Positions 9,409 through 22,270 of a stretch of 64,000 bases of DNA are shown here, piece after piece. A model generated the notes under the pieces. The model made no database searches. It was not told where the DNA came from and saw only the letters and a program-made list of their open reading frames with translations. Position 1 is the stretch's first letter. The number at the start of each line of letters is the position of its first letter. The position numbers and the translations under genes are program-made. Origin of the DNA: Ureibacillus yapensis (GTDB taxonomy: Bacteria > Bacillota > Bacilli > Bacillales_A > Planococcaceae); contig NZ_QWEI01000003.1 in assembly GCF_003515775.1 (NCBI RefSeq), positions 186,001 to 250,000 on the forward strand. Direction: 5' to 3'.

Positions 9409-10053
9409 ATGCTCGGGGCTGCAAATTTATTTACACGACATGCACTCAACTTTCTAGCGACTTTTACACTCTTAGTAATATCCGGTTTAAATTTTGATCT
9501 TGGCTTTTTGTTCGTGCCCATAGCCATCGGAGTTTATTTCATTAGTAATGTTACTATAAAGGCGATCCAGAAAAAGAAGAAAACAAAAGAGCTTGGATTA
9601 ACACGCTCTGAATATAGACATATTGAAGCCCAAATCAAGCTTGCCAAAAATCATATACAGTCACTATCACAACAATTTATTCGAGTACGCTCGGTTCGCT
9701 CTTTTAAATTGTTGAATGAAATGCTGAAGTTGTCAAAAAGAATCGTTGGCATCGTTCACCGGGATCCGCATAAATTTTATTCGGTGGAAGATTTCTTCTA
9801 TTCACACTTGCCATCCGCGGTGGAATTAACAAAAAACTATACAACCTTGTCACAAAGCCAGGTCAAGGATACAGAGATTCATCTGGCTCTCGAAGATACG
9901 CGCAAAGCTTTAAAAGGGTTACATGGCACGATGGAAGAAGATTTAAAGTCCGCGCTCTCGTCCGACTTGGAAAATTTGCGGATGGAACTGGATTTTGTCA
10001 AACTTGAAAACGATAAAAAACGCCAGCAAATTGAATTTAGAGGTGGAAAGTAA
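9409..10053 (+). CDS. xpaC: XpaC-like protein (5-bromo-4-chloroindolyl phosphate hydrolysis family)
   Basis: A 214-residue protein with two adjacent hydrophobic segments near the N terminus (about residues 12-50), then a long helical, charged cytoplasmic region with coiled-coil character. This is the layout of Bacillus XpaC. The family name comes from an indirect phenotype and the true function is unsettled. The ATG follows AAAAAAGGAGG. The stop codon overlaps the ATG of telA (TAATG), so the two are translationally coupled, as in the xpaC-yaaN pair of Bacillus subtilis. The pair probably acts in envelope or toxic-anion stress (inference from TelA). Confidence 0.82.
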   Translation: MLGAANLFTRHALNFLATFTLLVISGLNFDLGFLFVPIAIGVYFISNVTIKAIQKKKKTKELGLTRSEYRHIEAQIKLAKNHIQSLSQQFIRVRSVRSFKLLNEMLKLSKRIVGIVHRDPHKFYSVEDFFYSHLPSAVELTKNYTTLSQSQVKDTEIHLALEDTRKALKGLHGTMEEDLKSALSSDLENLRMELDFVKLENDKKRQQIEFRGGK

Positions 10054-11165
10054 TGAATAAAAAAACGAGCCCAAATCAACCATTTGAAGAGTTTTCAAAT
10101 TTTGAGGGCTCTTTTTTAAATCCGATTGATCTAAATGAACATACCTTTGCTACGCCAAACTTCCATTCCCTGAATGACGAAGAGCAGCCTCGTGCCTTGC
10201 TGCTTGCAAGCGAACTGGATGTTTCCCGTTATGAAAGTGTGCTGCAATTTGGTCAGGGCATTCAACAGGAGCTAAAAAGCTTTACACATAATATGCTTGT
10301 GCAAGTTCAGCGGAACGACACTTCCCCGATCCGGGAAATTCTACATAAGCTGGTGGAACATCTTGATAAAATTAATCCCGATGATCTGATTGAAAAAGAA
10401 ACGAATTTTTTCCAAAAACTATTTCATCGCTCAAAATCGTCGATACAGGAAATGGTATCGCAATACAATCGCATCAGTAAACAAATTGACCGCCTCAGCA
10501 TTCAATTGCAGCACTCTCAAAAAGGATTGCTTGCGGATATGAGGATGCTGAATGACTTATATCAGCTAAATGAAGACTATTACCATAACTTAACGATCTA
10601 TATTGCGGCCGGAGAGATGAAGAAAAAGGATTTATATAATCATCAACTGCCAAAATTAAAACAGGAATTTGTGGATTCAAGCAATCCCATGGATCAGCAA
10701 CGGTTAAATGACTTAAAAAACTCAATCGAATGGCTGGATAAACGTTTATATGACCTTCAAATCTCCCGTGAAATCGCCATTCAAACCGCAGCGCAAATTC
10801 GTATGATCCAGGAAACCAACAGAATGCTGGTGGATAAAATTCAAAGTTCGGTCATGACGACGATTCCGCTGTGGCAAACGCAAATCTCGATGCTTGTCAA
10901 TATGAACAACCAAAGAAGAGCAAATCATGCTTCTCGACGATTAATGGAAACATCTCAACAAATGATTGGCAAAAATGCCAAAATGATTGAAGCAACAGCA
11001 AACGATGTTAAAAAACAAAACATTTCCCACTCTGAAATCGATGAATTTAAACAAACGCAGCTGAAACTCATAGATTCCATAGAAGAAACACTGCGCGTAC
11101 AAGCAATCAGCAATGAACAGCAAGCATTAGTGGAATCAAAGATAATGGATATAGACAGAAAATGA
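10053..11165 (+). CDS. TelA/YaaN family toxic anion resistance protein
   Basis: A 370-residue, almost wholly alpha-helical soluble protein with the TelA family pattern: a variable N terminus, then long helices containing LAADM/LLADMRMLNDLY-type and LIPLW-like (IPLWQTQISMLV, about residues 270-281) segments. TelA proteins are linked genetically to tellurite and cell-envelope antimicrobial resistance. The mechanism is unknown. It is coupled to xpaC by a one-base overlap and ends at a strong terminator. The RBS AGGTGGAAAG lies inside the end of xpaC. Confidence 0.88.
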   Translation: MNKKTSPNQPFEEFSNFEGSFLNPIDLNEHTFATPNFHSLNDEEQPRALLLASELDVSRYESVLQFGQGIQQELKSFTHNMLVQVQRNDTSPIREILHKLVEHLDKINPDDLIEKETNFFQKLFHRSKSSIQEMVSQYNRISKQIDRLSIQLQHSQKGLLADMRMLNDLYQLNEDYYHNLTIYIAAGEMKKKDLYNHQLPKLKQEFVDSSNPMDQQRLNDLKNSIEWLDKRLYDLQISREIAIQTAAQIRMIQETNRMLVDKIQSSVMTTIPLWQTQISMLVNMNNQRRANHASRRLMETSQQMIGKNAKMIEATANDVKKQNISHSEIDEFKQTQLKLIDSIEETLRVQAISNEQQALVESKIMDIDRK

Positions 11166-11198
11166 AAAGCGCAGGTGTTTTTAAAACATCTGCGCTTT
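11166..11198. terminator. Hairpin between telA and the DUF6501-like gene
   Basis: AAAGCGCAGGTGTTT pairs with AAACATCTGCGCTTT (one G-U). A/T runs on both sides suit termination of both convergent genes. Confidence 0.8.
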
Positions 11199-11206
11199 CG
11201 ATTGCT

Positions 11207-11404
11207 TTATTCAAAATATTCTTTGTAGTAGCCACCCACATTGCCTGTATTATCGATAACAAAAATGAATTCTTCCGTTTCATTTTTCACTTCATATTCT
11301 TGCCCCACTGTCAGGACATTGGATACTAAATATTTCTTTGCATCTGTATTTATACACTTTACTTTACGTATTGTTTCGGCGTTTTTCCATTTTAAATTTA
11401 ACAT
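11207..11404 (-). CDS. Small conserved protein, DUF6501-like
   Basis: A 65-residue protein with the pattern LKWKNAETIRKVKCINT...VGQEYEVKNETEEFIFVIDN followed by a C-terminal GGYYKEYFE. I associate this with a small Bacillales family of unknown function (DUF6501). The product is probably a compact beta-rich domain, with no membrane segment. The second of two consecutive ATGs is preferred because GAGG lies seven bases upstream. It converges on xpaC-telA. Confidence 0.7.
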   Translation of the reverse strand: MLNLKWKNAETIRKVKCINTDAKKYLVSNVLTVGQEYEVKNETEEFIFVIDNTGNVGGYYKEYFE

Positions 11405-11546
11405 CATTTAACCTCGCTTTAATCATTCACTGTATGATACTTATTTTAATCTTTATTCTACCTTATTTCCACTCAATTGTGGAATAAACACAGGAATAAT
11501 TGTGATTGATCATGAAAAATGTTACGCTTAAAGAGAGGTGATTGTC

Positions 11547-11651
11547 ATGCACATAGGCGGTTTTGGTGGTGTGCCTACTTGGTTTTTTATCATCGCCATC
11601 ATCTTTGCGATTGTTTTTATTATTATTGCGGAATGGAACTCCCGCAGTTAA
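11547..11651 (+). CDS. Small single-pass membrane protein (34 aa)
   Basis: An ATG at 11547 follows AGAGAGGTG and opens a 34-residue frame. It has a Gly-rich N terminus (MHIGGFGGVPTW), one hydrophobic helix of about 18 residues, and a polar tail EWNSRS. Size and layout recall the small YjcZ-type membrane proteins expressed during sporulation, but the match is not close enough for a firm family call. It lies alone in a 290-bp gap. Confidence 0.5.
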   Translation: MHIGGFGGVPTWFFIIAIIFAIVFIIIAEWNSRS

Positions 11652-11695
11652 CCACGAATATTGGAATTAAATGATAAATACTAGAATCCCGTATT

Positions 11696-12601
11696 TTATA
11701 ACGGCAGCAAATCTTTTAATGCCCCTTCCAGGGTCGGAAATTGAAATTTAAAGCCTTCTTCCTCCAAAACTTTTGGCTGTACATATTGCCCTTGAAGCAC
11801 TAGTTTACTCTTTTCGCCTAACGCAATTTTTAATGCAAGCGATGGAACCGGCAACCAATGGGGACGCTTTAAAACCAATCCAATCGTTTTACCGAATGCC
11901 TTCATTTTCGTTGGGTTGGGCGCTGTAACGTTTACGGGACCCTGTACTCGATTGTTGTGTATTGCAAAATCGATTGCTCGGACAACATCCTTTACATGAA
12001 CCCAGGAAATCCATTGTTCTCCCGATCCCACTGTACCCCCGGCAAAGAATTTATATGGCATGGCCATTTGTGTTAGTGCGCTTCCTTCTTTTCCAAGCAC
12101 CACTCCAAATCGCATAAAAACTGTCCGTACACTATACTGCTTTACTCTTTTGGATGCGTTTTCCCAATCCTGAACTGTCTTCCCCAAAAAGTCATTTGGC
12201 ACCACAGCTGATTTTTCCGTATATCTTTCAGTCAAAGATACCGTATAAATCCCTACCGCACTTGCGTTAATAAGGACAGCAGGTTTTTTGCTCAAAACCG
12301 AGATGATTCTTAATAGCTCATTTGTAGCGGCAATTCGGCTATTGTATATTTGCTGCTTGTGATGAGTTGACCATCGACCCGCATTCAGGGAAACACCCGC
12401 CAAATTAATAAATACATCGGCCCCTTCCAATTCCTGTTCAGGCTTCGCCCCCTCATTTAGCCATTCCACGGCAGCAACTTTTTCTGAACGATGCTTCTTG
12501 GCGTTTCTTGTTAAAATAATTACTTCATGACCATTTTGAATGAAAAACTCCATGCATTTCTCCCCTATAAATCCAGAACCACCGGCAATCACAATTTTCA
12601 A
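11696..12601 (-). CDS. TIGR01777 family epimerase (YfhF-like, extended SDR)
   Basis: A 301-residue NAD(P)-binding Rossmann protein. It starts MKIVIAGGSGFIGEKC, with the GxxGxxG dinucleotide motif at residues 7-13, and includes LINASAVGIY in the catalytic region and the family-typical QWISWVHVKDVV (about residue 200). A C-terminal DUF1731 domain holds the PVPSLALKIALGE...LQGQYVQP pattern. The substrate of this family is not established; E. coli YfcH and B. subtilis YfhF are relatives. The start codon is TTG, eight bases after GGCAGGTG. It is a single gene. Confidence 0.9.
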   Translation of the reverse strand: MKIVIAGGSGFIGEKCMEFFIQNGHEVIILTRNAKKHRSEKVAAVEWLNEGAKPEQELEGADVFINLAGVSLNAGRWSTHHKQQIYNSRIAATNELLRIISVLSKKPAVLINASAVGIYTVSLTERYTEKSAVVPNDFLGKTVQDWENASKRVKQYSVRTVFMRFGVVLGKEGSALTQMAMPYKFFAGGTVGSGEQWISWVHVKDVVRAIDFAIHNNRVQGPVNVTAPNPTKMKAFGKTIGLVLKRPHWLPVPSLALKIALGEKSKLVLQGQYVQPKVLEEEGFKFQFPTLEGALKDLLPL

Positions 12602-12719
12602 TTGAATTCACCTGCCTTGTTTTCATTTCTACTAAACAAACCATCTTGTTCCATTATAATATAGACGAATAAAAAAAGATAAATTCCCTTTTCTATGTCG
12701 AGGGAATTTATCTTTTCGG

Positions 12720-13460
12720 TTATTGTTTGATTGTTCGTTTCAAGAATTCTTTTGTTCTTTCGTGTTTCGGGTTTACGAGTACTTGCTCCGGAGAGCCTTC
12801 TTCCACGATAACGCCTTTATCCATGAATACCACCCGATCCGAAACTTCGCGGGCGAATTCCATTTCATGCGTAACGATTAACATCGTATGACCTCCATCG
12901 GCAAGGTTGCGCATTACTTTTAGTACTTCCCCAACCATCTCAGGGTCGAGCGCGGATGTTGGTTCATCAAACAACATCACTTCCGGATCCATGGCCAAAG
13001 CGCGGGCAATCGCGACACGCTGTTTTTGGCCTCCGGATAGTTGTCGCGGTTTTGCATTTACATATTGATCCATTCCGACCGTTTTCAGATATTTCAGTGC
13101 ATTAGCTGCCGCTTCTTCTTTTGAACGTTTTAAAACTTTTTGTTGGCCAACCGTACAGTTTTTCAACACATTGTGATTGTTGAACAGGTTAAATTGTTGG
13201 AAGACCATACCTAAATGGGTACGGTATTTTTTGATATCATGCTGGTCATCCAAAATATTTTCACCTTTATAGATAATCTCGCCCCCACTTGGCGTCTCCA
13301 GAAGGTTGATGCAACGCAGTAAAGTAGATTTCCCGGAACCTGAGGAACCGATCAAGCAAACCACTTCCCCTTTATTGACGGAGAAATTCACATCGCGAAG
13401 CACTTCATGGCTGCCAAATGATTTATTTAAATGTTTAATTTCAATTACTTTTTCCATCAT
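12720..13460 (-). CDS. Amino-acid ABC transporter ATP-binding protein (probably lysine)
   Basis: A 246-residue ATPase of the polar amino acid uptake family: Walker [10 protein letters not shown] (about 37-45), Q-loop VFQQFNLF, signature LSGGQKQR (about 142), Walker [15 protein letters not shown] and the switch His in VTHEM. It powers import together with the permease (17 bp upstream) and a lipoprotein receptor. The three genes lie behind a lysine riboswitch, so lysine is the likely substrate rather than glutamine, arginine or cystine, which related transporters carry. Confidence 0.93.
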   Translation of the reverse strand: MMEKVIEIKHLNKSFGSHEVLRDVNFSVNKGEVVCLIGSSGSGKSTLLRCINLLETPSGGEIIYKGENILDDQHDIKKYRTHLGMVFQQFNLFNNHNVLKNCTVGQQKVLKRSKEEAAANALKYLKTVGMDQYVNAKPRQLSGGQKQRVAIARALAMDPEVMLFDEPTSALDPEMVGEVLKVMRNLADGGHTMLIVTHEMEFAREVSDRVVFMDKGVIVEEGSPEQVLVNPKHERTKEFLKRTIKQ

Positions 13461-13477
13461 TCTCTTTCCTTTCGCGC

Positions 13478-14209
13478 TTAAACTATCGGTTCTTCTCTTT
13501 TTGATTCTACGCTATAAGCATTTTGGCCATCCATCTTTTTCTCGATCATACGTAAAATACGGGATGCCACAAATGTCATGATTAAATAGAAGATACACGT
13601 TATGAAAAACGTTTCCGCAAATCGGAAGTTTGCCCCGGCAATTGACGTTGATGTGAAGAATAATTCGGTTACACTAATAACGCTTAAAACGGCAGAATCC
13701 TTAATGTTCATAATTAACTGGTTTCCGGTAGCAGGTAAAATATTACGGAAAACTTGCGGTAAAATAACGGAAGTCATTGTTTGGAAGTGCCCCATACCGA
13801 TTGCTTCCGCTGCTTCATATTGGCCTTTGTCAATTGAAACAATTCCGCCCCGAACATATTCTGCCATATACGCACCTGTATTTAATCCGACCACAATAAT
13901 AGCTGCGATAAATCGATCCAATTGAACTCCATATGCAGCCAGTCCATAGAATACAACCATTGCCTGTACAATCATTGGTGTGCCACGGAAGATTTCTACA
14001 TACACTGTTAAAATAAAATTAAACACTTTTAAAATAACAGATTTAATCGATTTCTTTCGAACAGGAATAGTATGCATGATTCCGATAAATAATCCGATAA
14101 GAGCACCAATAATTGTACTAATTATTGCTATTAACAGCGTCATGTAAGCACCGTTTAAAAAACTTCGCCAATTCTCTTCAAGTATTGAGAGTATAATGTC
14201 TAAACTCAT
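13478..14209 (-). CDS. Amino-acid ABC transporter permease (probably lysine)
   Basis: About 243 residues with five or so transmembrane helices and the HisM-type signature around [20 protein letters not shown] (residues about 132-151), which contacts the ATPase. The ATG at 14209 follows AGGAGGATTTTT, so the ten-residue upstream extension is rejected. It is the second gene of the riboswitch-controlled operon, between the receptor lipoprotein and the ATPase. Confidence 0.92.
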   Translation of the reverse strand: MSLDIILSILEENWRSFLNGAYMTLLIAIISTIIGALIGLFIGIMHTIPVRKKSIKSVILKVFNFILTVYVEIFRGTPMIVQAMVVFYGLAAYGVQLDRFIAAIIVVGLNTGAYMAEYVRGGIVSIDKGQYEAAEAIGMGHFQTMTSVILPQVFRNILPATGNQLIMNIKDSAVLSVISVTELFFTSTSIAGANFRFAETFFITCIFYLIMTFVASRILRMIEKKMDGQNAYSVESKREEPIV

Positions 14210-14294
14210 AAAAATCCTCCTAAATATTTTGCAAAACAAAGAGACTCATGAAAAAGAGAAACTGGCCACGGATTGATGTGACCAGTACCATCAC

Positions 14295-15146
14295 TTATTG
14301 GGCTGCAGGTTGGTTTGCAACTGCTTGATCCATAATTTGTTGGCGTTCTTCTTCAGTAATTGCATTCAATGTTTCATTGATTTTTTCTAGGTTTTCGTCA
14401 CCTTTAACCAGGCCGATTGCTACAGATACATCCGCTTCATCTACTTCAAAACCATCTTCCAATTCCACATAAGTAAAGTTTTCATTAGCCGAAGATGCAG
14501 AAATTGCTTCAGGTCTTTCAGCAACATAGCCATCGATCACACCAGACTCAAGTGCAACGCGCATATGCGAGAAACTTTTCATTGCCGTTTGTTTTTGAAC
14601 ATCAGGAATTTGGTCGATAACCGCATAGTTCGTTGTATTGATTTGAGAAGTAATTTTTGCACCTGAGAAATCAGCAAGGGATTTTGCATTTGCATAATCT
14701 CCACCTGATTTTGTAACAATTACAAATTCACTTGTATAATAGTTATCTGTAAAATCAATTACTTGTTTACGTTCATCAGTTGGGCTCATCCCTGCAATAA
14801 TCGCATCAATTACTCCGGTTTGCAGCGCCGGTACTAAACCGTCCCATTCCGTTTTCACGATCACCAATTCTTTTCCCAAGCTATCCGCTACGCGTTTTGC
14901 GATCTCAACATCGTAACCGCCAGCATATTCGTTAGAGCCTTCGATTTTCACGGCGCCATTAGCATCATCTTTTTGAGTCCAGTTAAATGGCGGGTATCCA
15001 GCCTCCAGCCCTATTTTAAAAACGTCACTTTCTTTTGCTTTTGAATCAGAAGTAGAACCTGATGTACCTTCTTCAGAGCTGCCACAAGCTGCAAGCAGTA
15101 GCATTGCAAATAGTGCAGTCATTAGGAAACTTAATTTTTTTGCCAT
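14295..15146 (-). CDS. Amino-acid ABC transporter substrate-binding lipoprotein (probably lysine)
   Basis: A 283-residue family 3 solute-binding protein. The signal ends in a lipobox LLAAC (Cys21), followed by a Ser/Gly/Glu-rich linker and the two-lobed binding domain with GLEAGYPPFNW near residue 48 and the ADVSVAIGLVKGD region near 235. It would bind a polar amino acid outside the cell and deliver it to the permease. It is the first gene after the lysine riboswitch, which is the main evidence for lysine specificity. Confidence 0.93.
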   Translation of the reverse strand: MAKKLSFLMTALFAMLLLAACGSSEEGTSGSTSDSKAKESDVFKIGLEAGYPPFNWTQKDDANGAVKIEGSNEYAGGYDVEIAKRVADSLGKELVIVKTEWDGLVPALQTGVIDAIIAGMSPTDERKQVIDFTDNYYTSEFVIVTKSGGDYANAKSLADFSGAKITSQINTTNYAVIDQIPDVQKQTAMKSFSHMRVALESGVIDGYVAERPEAISASSANENFTYVELEDGFEVDEADVSVAIGLVKGDENLEKINETLNAITEEERQQIMDQAVANQPAAQ

Positions 15147-15196
15147 TTTTCTCTCTCCTTTATATAAATGAAGATTCTTTTTTTGTACTAAAAAAA

Positions 15197-15450
15197 CGAC
15201 CTAAGATGAACTTAGGTCGCCATTATAGCCCAAATCCTCTTACGTTCCCGGTTGAGATAGCACCCCTCAGATGGCTGGGACTCCATCTGAGACAGTCCTG
15301 CAATTTTTCACTGCAGACCCAGCATGCAATAGAGAGCCTACTACACACTTCGGCGACATTTCCTCATTTTTCATATCATTGTTTCGCTCTAAACTCCATG
15401 AAAACTAATAAATATCGCGCCTCTACCTCACAGTCGCGTGAGGTTTTTAA
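15197..15450 (-). ncRNA. Lysine riboswitch (L box) with terminator
   Basis: Read on the minus strand, the leader contains the L-box landmarks in order: TGAGGTAGAGGCGCGA, ATGTCGCCGAAG, TGCTGGGTCTGCAG, GGACTGTCTC and GGGTGCTATCTCA. UGAGGUAG and CUAUCUCA can form P1. A terminator follows: CGACCTAAG (15197-15205) pairs with CTTAGGTCG (15211-15219), then seven Ts. In known L boxes bound lysine favours the terminator, so the downstream ABC transporter should be shut off when lysine is plentiful. Confidence 0.92.
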
Positions 15451-15468
15451 TATTAAATTACTATTCAC

Positions 15469-15497
15469 ATACTACTATATGAATAGGTGGATGTCAA
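15469..15497 (-). promoter_or_regulatory. SigA promoter of the lysine-transport operon
   Basis: On the minus strand a consensus TTGACA, a 17-bp spacer and TAGTAT lie just upstream of the riboswitch. Confidence 0.75.
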
Positions 15498-15556
15498 CGT
15501 TCAATTATTTGAAAATAGAATAAAAGGAAAGAAGAAAAAACACATATTTCTACGAT

Positions 15557-15586
15557 AAAAGCCTAGCGAGAATACGCTAGGCTTTT
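15557..15586. terminator. Terminator of odhAB
   Basis: AAAAGCCTAGCG and CGCTAGGCTTTT form a perfect 12-bp stem with a six-base loop; T-rich flanks occur on both strands. Confidence 0.88.
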
Positions 15587-15591
15587 ATCTA

Positions 15592-16863
15592 TTAAGAATT
15601 TAGAAGCAAGTCTTCTGGATTTTCAATTAATTCTTTTACCGTTTTCAAGAATCCTACAGAGTCTTTGCCATCAATGATACGGTGGTCGTAAGAAAGCGCC
15701 ACGTACATCATTGGACGGATTTCAATCTCTCCGTTAATTGCAACCGGACGTTGAACGATTGAGTGCATTCCCAAAATTGCCGCTTGAGTACCATTCATAA
15801 TCGGTGTTGACATTAATGAACCGAATACCCCACCGTTTGTTATTGTGAATGAACCACCAGCCATGTCGTTTAATCCTAATTTTTTGTCGCGTGCTTTTTT
15901 CGCTAAATTCGCGATATCTTTTTCGATCTCCGCGAAGTTTTTGCTATTTGCATCACGCACTACCGGTACTACTAGACCTTCTTCAGTTGAAACGGCAATA
16001 CCGATATCGAAGAAGTTATTTAAGTGAATTTCATCTCCATTGATTTGTGCATTCACGTATGGATATTTTTTAAGCGCAGCAACTACTGCTTTCGTGAAGA
16101 ATGACATGAAGCCAAGTTTGATGTCGTTTGCTTTCACGAATTCTTCTTGTTTGCGTTTGCGAAGTGCCATAATGTTCGTCATATCGATTTCGTTGAATGT
16201 TGTCAACATCGCAGTAGATTGTTTTACTTCCAATAAACGTTTTGCGATTGTTTGGCGACGACGGCTCATTTTTTCGATTGTAATACGGTCGGAATCAGCA
16301 ACTGGCGTGAACACAACCGGTCCACCTGTTACTGCTGCCGGTGCTGGTGCAGCAGGTGTCGACGCGGGTTCTGTACCGTGTGCTGCTACATCTTGAACGC
16401 GAACGCGGCCTTGTGGATCAACCGGTGAAATCGCCGCTAAATCGATTCCTTTTTCACGCGCTAATTTACGAGCTGCCGGTGACGCGACAACGCGCTCATT
16501 TGATGTTTCTTCTGCAACTGGCGCAGCTGTTGTAGGTGATTGTACTGCAGGAGCAGCTTCTGTTTTCGGAGCTTCTTGTGCCGGTGCAGCTTGGGCTGGC
16601 GCCGCAGCCGGTGCAGGTGCTGCACCCTCTCCAGCTTCAACCACAGCGATGACTTGGCCAACAAGTACTGTGTCGCCTTCTTCAGCCAATACTTGAGTTA
16701 AAACCCCAGCTTCTTCCGAAATGATTTCTGCATTTACTTTATCTGTTTCCAATTCAACGATAAATTCGCCTTTTTCCACACGATCTCCAACTTTTTTAAC
16801 CCATTGTGCAATTGTTCCTTCTGTAATCGATTCTGCTAATTCAGGGACTTTAATTTCAGCCAC
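15592..16863 (-). CDS. odhB: Dihydrolipoyllysine-residue succinyltransferase, E2 of 2-oxoglutarate dehydrogenase
   Basis: A 423-residue E2 subunit. An N-terminal lipoyl domain carries the lipoylated lysine in [11 protein letters not shown] (Lys43), then an Ala/Pro-rich linker (about 80-125), a peripheral-subunit-binding domain ([18 protein letters not shown], about 126-143), and a catalytic acyltransferase core ending with the active-site pattern [14 protein letters not shown]. It transfers succinyl from lipoamide to CoA in the TCA cycle. Start is GTG after AAGGAGGATATTAAA. It follows odhA by 97 bp in the same operon. Confidence 0.96.
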   Translation of the reverse strand: MAEIKVPELAESITEGTIAQWVKKVGDRVEKGEFIVELETDKVNAEIISEEAGVLTQVLAEEGDTVLVGQVIAVVEAGEGAAPAPAAAPAQAAPAQEAPKTEAAPAVQSPTTAAPVAEETSNERVVASPAARKLAREKGIDLAAISPVDPQGRVRVQDVAAHGTEPASTPAAPAPAAVTGGPVVFTPVADSDRITIEKMSRRRQTIAKRLLEVKQSTAMLTTFNEIDMTNIMALRKRKQEEFVKANDIKLGFMSFFTKAVVAALKKYPYVNAQINGDEIHLNNFFDIGIAVSTEEGLVVPVVRDANSKNFAEIEKDIANLAKKARDKKLGLNDMAGGSFTITNGGVFGSLMSTPIMNGTQAAILGMHSIVQRPVAINGEIEIRPMMYVALSYDHRIIDGKDSVGFLKTVKELIENPEDLLLNS

Positions 16864-16960
16864 TTTAATATCCTCCTTTGAAGATCATGTACAGCTATTT
16901 TGCAGCTGCACATGATTCGCTACTACCCATTTGTAGCTTATTTTTCAGTAATAGTATTCA

Positions 16961-19765
<2,805 letters not shown>

Positions 19766-20021
19766 GAGAATAACCTCCAAATTTCGCCCTAAGGCTGTTC
19801 CATTGTTGTATCTACAATATTATTTCATATTTTACCATTCTTCGACAATAGATTTTATCTATTGAATTCATTTACTTTCTTTATGAATCACATATTTGAA
19901 GAAGGTTTTTTTTCCATATCAATCTTACTACTCTTCACAAAAAATACAACTATTTTTCACAAATTCGGCAAATTCTTTAACAATTAAACTAGAATTGGTC
20001 TTGAAATAATAAAATTGTTCG

Positions 20022-21425
20022 TTATACTCTGAATTTTAAGGTAAACATAGTCCCGATTCCAATTTCGCTTGAAACATCCATTTCTATATTGTATTTATTG
20101 GCCAGCATTTTGGTAATGCTCAGTCCGAGACCTGTCCCTCCCCCTTTATTTTCCCTTGAAGCATCAACTCGATAAAATCGATCGAATATATAAGGCAGGT
20201 GTTCTTGCGAAATCCCGATTCCATTATCTTTAACCGTGATAAAAACACTCTCTGAAAGATAATTAACTTCAATTCTGACCAGTGGACTTTGCTCGTTATA
20301 GCGGATTCCGTTTTCAATCAGGTTGCGCATGATTTGCGCGAGGGCATTCTCTGTTACTCTCGGTTGTACCTCTTCCCCACTTTCAATTATTTCAATCTTG
20401 GCTTCAGGATAAATCATTTGAAGCTCCTCTTTCACGGATGATAGAGCATTCGCCACATTGGCGGTTGCTTCTTCATCACGATCTACTTTTCTAGCCAAAT
20501 TCAGTAATTCTTCAATCATATTCTTCATTCGCGCCACTTCTTCCAATGAAGTATCCAAGGATTCCTTCAATACCTCCGGATCATCCTTTCCCCATCTCTT
20601 TATTAAAGAAAGATGTCCCTCAATCGCCTGAATGGGCGTTCTTAACTCATGGGATGCGTCCGACACAAATTGCTGTTGTTTTGCAAAGGAATTTTGCAGA
20701 TCCGCCATCATGGATTGGTAAATTTTCAATAAGTCGCCCACTTCATCTTCTGCATCATATTCAAAATTTATTTTTTCTTCGAATCCTTTTGATTGAATGG
20801 ACAGCATCGAATCTCTTAAGTCCTGTATCGGCCGAATCAGAATATTTGCCAAATAATACCCGATTAACCCCGCAATAAGAATTGCCCCTATTCCTGCAAT
20901 CAGCATTGTTGTTAAAACATACTTCATCATGGATTGAAAGGCCGTCAATGGATGAATCAACTGCATGATTCCCGTAAAATTGCCAATGGTCACAAGTCTA
21001 GTCACTACAAAAGCGTCTTCATCATCCACTGTTTCTTTTGAAATGGCAGTCCCCCCCAATAATTGTTCAAACGATAATTCAACCGGAGCAGCGGAATTGA
21101 TATTGTTAATGGTTAAAACCTCATAACCATCTTTGTTGAAAATTCGCACTGTTTGATTTTGATGGACAATGGCTTTAAATAAGCCTGTGTTTCCTTGAAA
21201 ATCCTGAATAGAAAACGAATGGTCCTGGGAACGGAAAAAAGACGTAAGGTCATCTGCCGTTCTGGCGGCATTATTTTGCTCGTTTTGTATTAACCAAGAA
21301 TACAGTGCCAGGTAAATCACGCTGCAGATTAGTGTATAGCTAATAAAAATGACAATGGCCGTAGAAAAGGTCCATTTTTTTTTGAGCGATTGTTTTTTTA
21401 ATAAACGGGCATATTTGGTTTTCAT
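20022..21425 (-). CDS. Sensor histidine kinase, ArlS/YkoH-like
   Basis: A 467-residue membrane kinase. Two transmembrane helices (about 22-44 and 172-196) flank an extracytoplasmic sensor region; HAMP follows (about 197-250), then HisKA with the phosphorylated His in [18 protein letters not shown] (about 260) and the HATPase domain with N box (LIENGIRYN), DNGIGIS and GGTGLGLSI. The stretch [19 protein letters not shown] is strikingly like staphylococcal ArlS. It overlaps the response regulator by four bases (ATGA). The signal sensed is unknown. Confidence 0.93.
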   Translation of the reverse strand: MKTKYARLLKKQSLKKKWTFSTAIVIFISYTLICSVIYLALYSWLIQNEQNNAARTADDLTSFFRSQDHSFSIQDFQGNTGLFKAIVHQNQTVRIFNKDGYEVLTINNINSAAPVELSFEQLLGGTAISKETVDDEDAFVVTRLVTIGNFTGIMQLIHPLTAFQSMMKYVLTTMLIAGIGAILIAGLIGYYLANILIRPIQDLRDSMLSIQSKGFEEKINFEYDAEDEVGDLLKIYQSMMADLQNSFAKQQQFVSDASHELRTPIQAIEGHLSLIKRWGKDDPEVLKESLDTSLEEVARMKNMIEELLNLARKVDRDEEATANVANALSSVKEELQMIYPEAKIEIIESGEEVQPRVTENALAQIMRNLIENGIRYNEQSPLVRIEVNYLSESVFITVKDNGIGISQEHLPYIFDRFYRVDASRENKGGGTGLGLSITKMLANKYNIEMDVSSEIGIGTMFTLKFRV

Positions 21426-22096
21426 TCTCTCACCACGTATCCAACCCCGCGAACGGTTTCAATATACGAATCCTGTTCTGTTTTTAATTTAGCGCGCAAA
21501 TGGCGTATGTACACGTCCACGACATTTGTTTCCACTTCCGTATCATATCCCCAAACATCCTGAAGAATCTTTTCTCTTTCAAGAACGCGATTTTTGTTTT
21601 CACATAATAACTTCAGTAAATCATATTCTGTTTTTGTTAAGTCGATTTTCTTGTTTTCCAATTTTACTTCATATGATTCCGGATTAATGACCAAATCTCT
21701 TACTTGAATTAATTGGCTCACGTCTTCATCGATCTTTGCCGTTCTTCTTAAAATGGAACGAACTCTTGCCAGCAATTCTTCAATGGCAAAAGGCTTGACA
21801 ATATAGTCATCGGCCCCGGCATCCAACCCTGCTACTCGATCCATGACAGCATCGCGTGCAGTAATCAATAAAATCGGAACATCGGATTGGGCTCTAACTC
21901 TTCTGCAAATTTCAATGCCATTCAAGCTGGGCAGCATCACATCCAGCAAAAGACAATCAAAGTTTCCTTCCAATGCAAGTTCCAGCCCCTCCCTTCCATC
22001 ATGGGAGACGGACACCTCAAATTGTTCATGTCTCAACTCCAGTTCAATAAACCGAGCAATATTTTTCTCATCTTCAACAACTAAAATTTTCTTCAT
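21422..22096 (-). CDS. OmpR-family response regulator, ArlR/YkoG-like
   Basis: A 224-residue DNA-binding regulator. The receiver domain has the acidic pocket (VVEDEKN), the phospho-accepting Asp in [15 protein letters not shown] (about residue 53), the Thr in ITARD and the Lys in YIVKPF. The C-terminal winged helix shows [12 protein letters not shown] and [14 protein letters not shown]...[13 protein letters not shown]. Start ATG lies after AAGGGTGA; a GTG directly upstream is a weaker option. It partners the overlapping histidine kinase. Confidence 0.94.
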   Translation of the reverse strand: MKKILVVEDEKNIARFIELELRHEQFEVSVSHDGREGLELALEGNFDCLLLDVMLPSLNGIEICRRVRAQSDVPILLITARDAVMDRVAGLDAGADDYIVKPFAIEELLARVRSILRRTAKIDEDVSQLIQVRDLVINPESYEVKLENKKIDLTKTEYDLLKLLCENKNRVLEREKILQDVWGYDTEVETNVVDVYIRHLRAKLKTEQDSYIETVRGVGYVVRE

Positions 22097-22145
22097 CACA
22101 AAATCACCCTTTTATTAATAGAAAAGCGAAGGCCGACAGGATGGA

Positions 22146-22204
22146 GGTCAGTTAGCCGTTGACACAGGACGTGTCGTTCTTAGGCTAATTTCCTCATCGT
22201 TTAG
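22146..22204 (+). repeat. Intergenic repeat, copy A
   Basis: A 59-base segment that aligns without gaps to 29966-30024 on the other strand (49 of 59 identical by eye). The shared core is GTCGTTCTTAGG followed by TAATTTCCT. It is non-coding and more GC-rich than its surroundings. Confidence 0.7.
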
Positions 22205-22270
22205 CTCCGACAACAACTGGCCGACAAAAACGCCACGTCGTGTGGAGCTGGCTTTCGCAGCTGGACATTT

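Noticed and set aside
8882-9424. A 180-residue version of the DUF1033 gene
   Set aside because: The upstream half overlaps the divergent xpaC start, is hydrophobic and unlike the family; a GTG with a good site gives the expected length.
15062-15523. A 153-codon open frame on the plus strand across the lysine riboswitch
   Set aside because: It lies antisense to the riboswitch and the start of the binding-protein gene, has no ribosome binding site and resembles no protein.
19841-19847. Single TTCGACA (Spo0A-box core) upstream of odhA
   Set aside because: About eight such 7-mers are expected by chance in 64 kb, so one isolated copy is not evidence of regulation.
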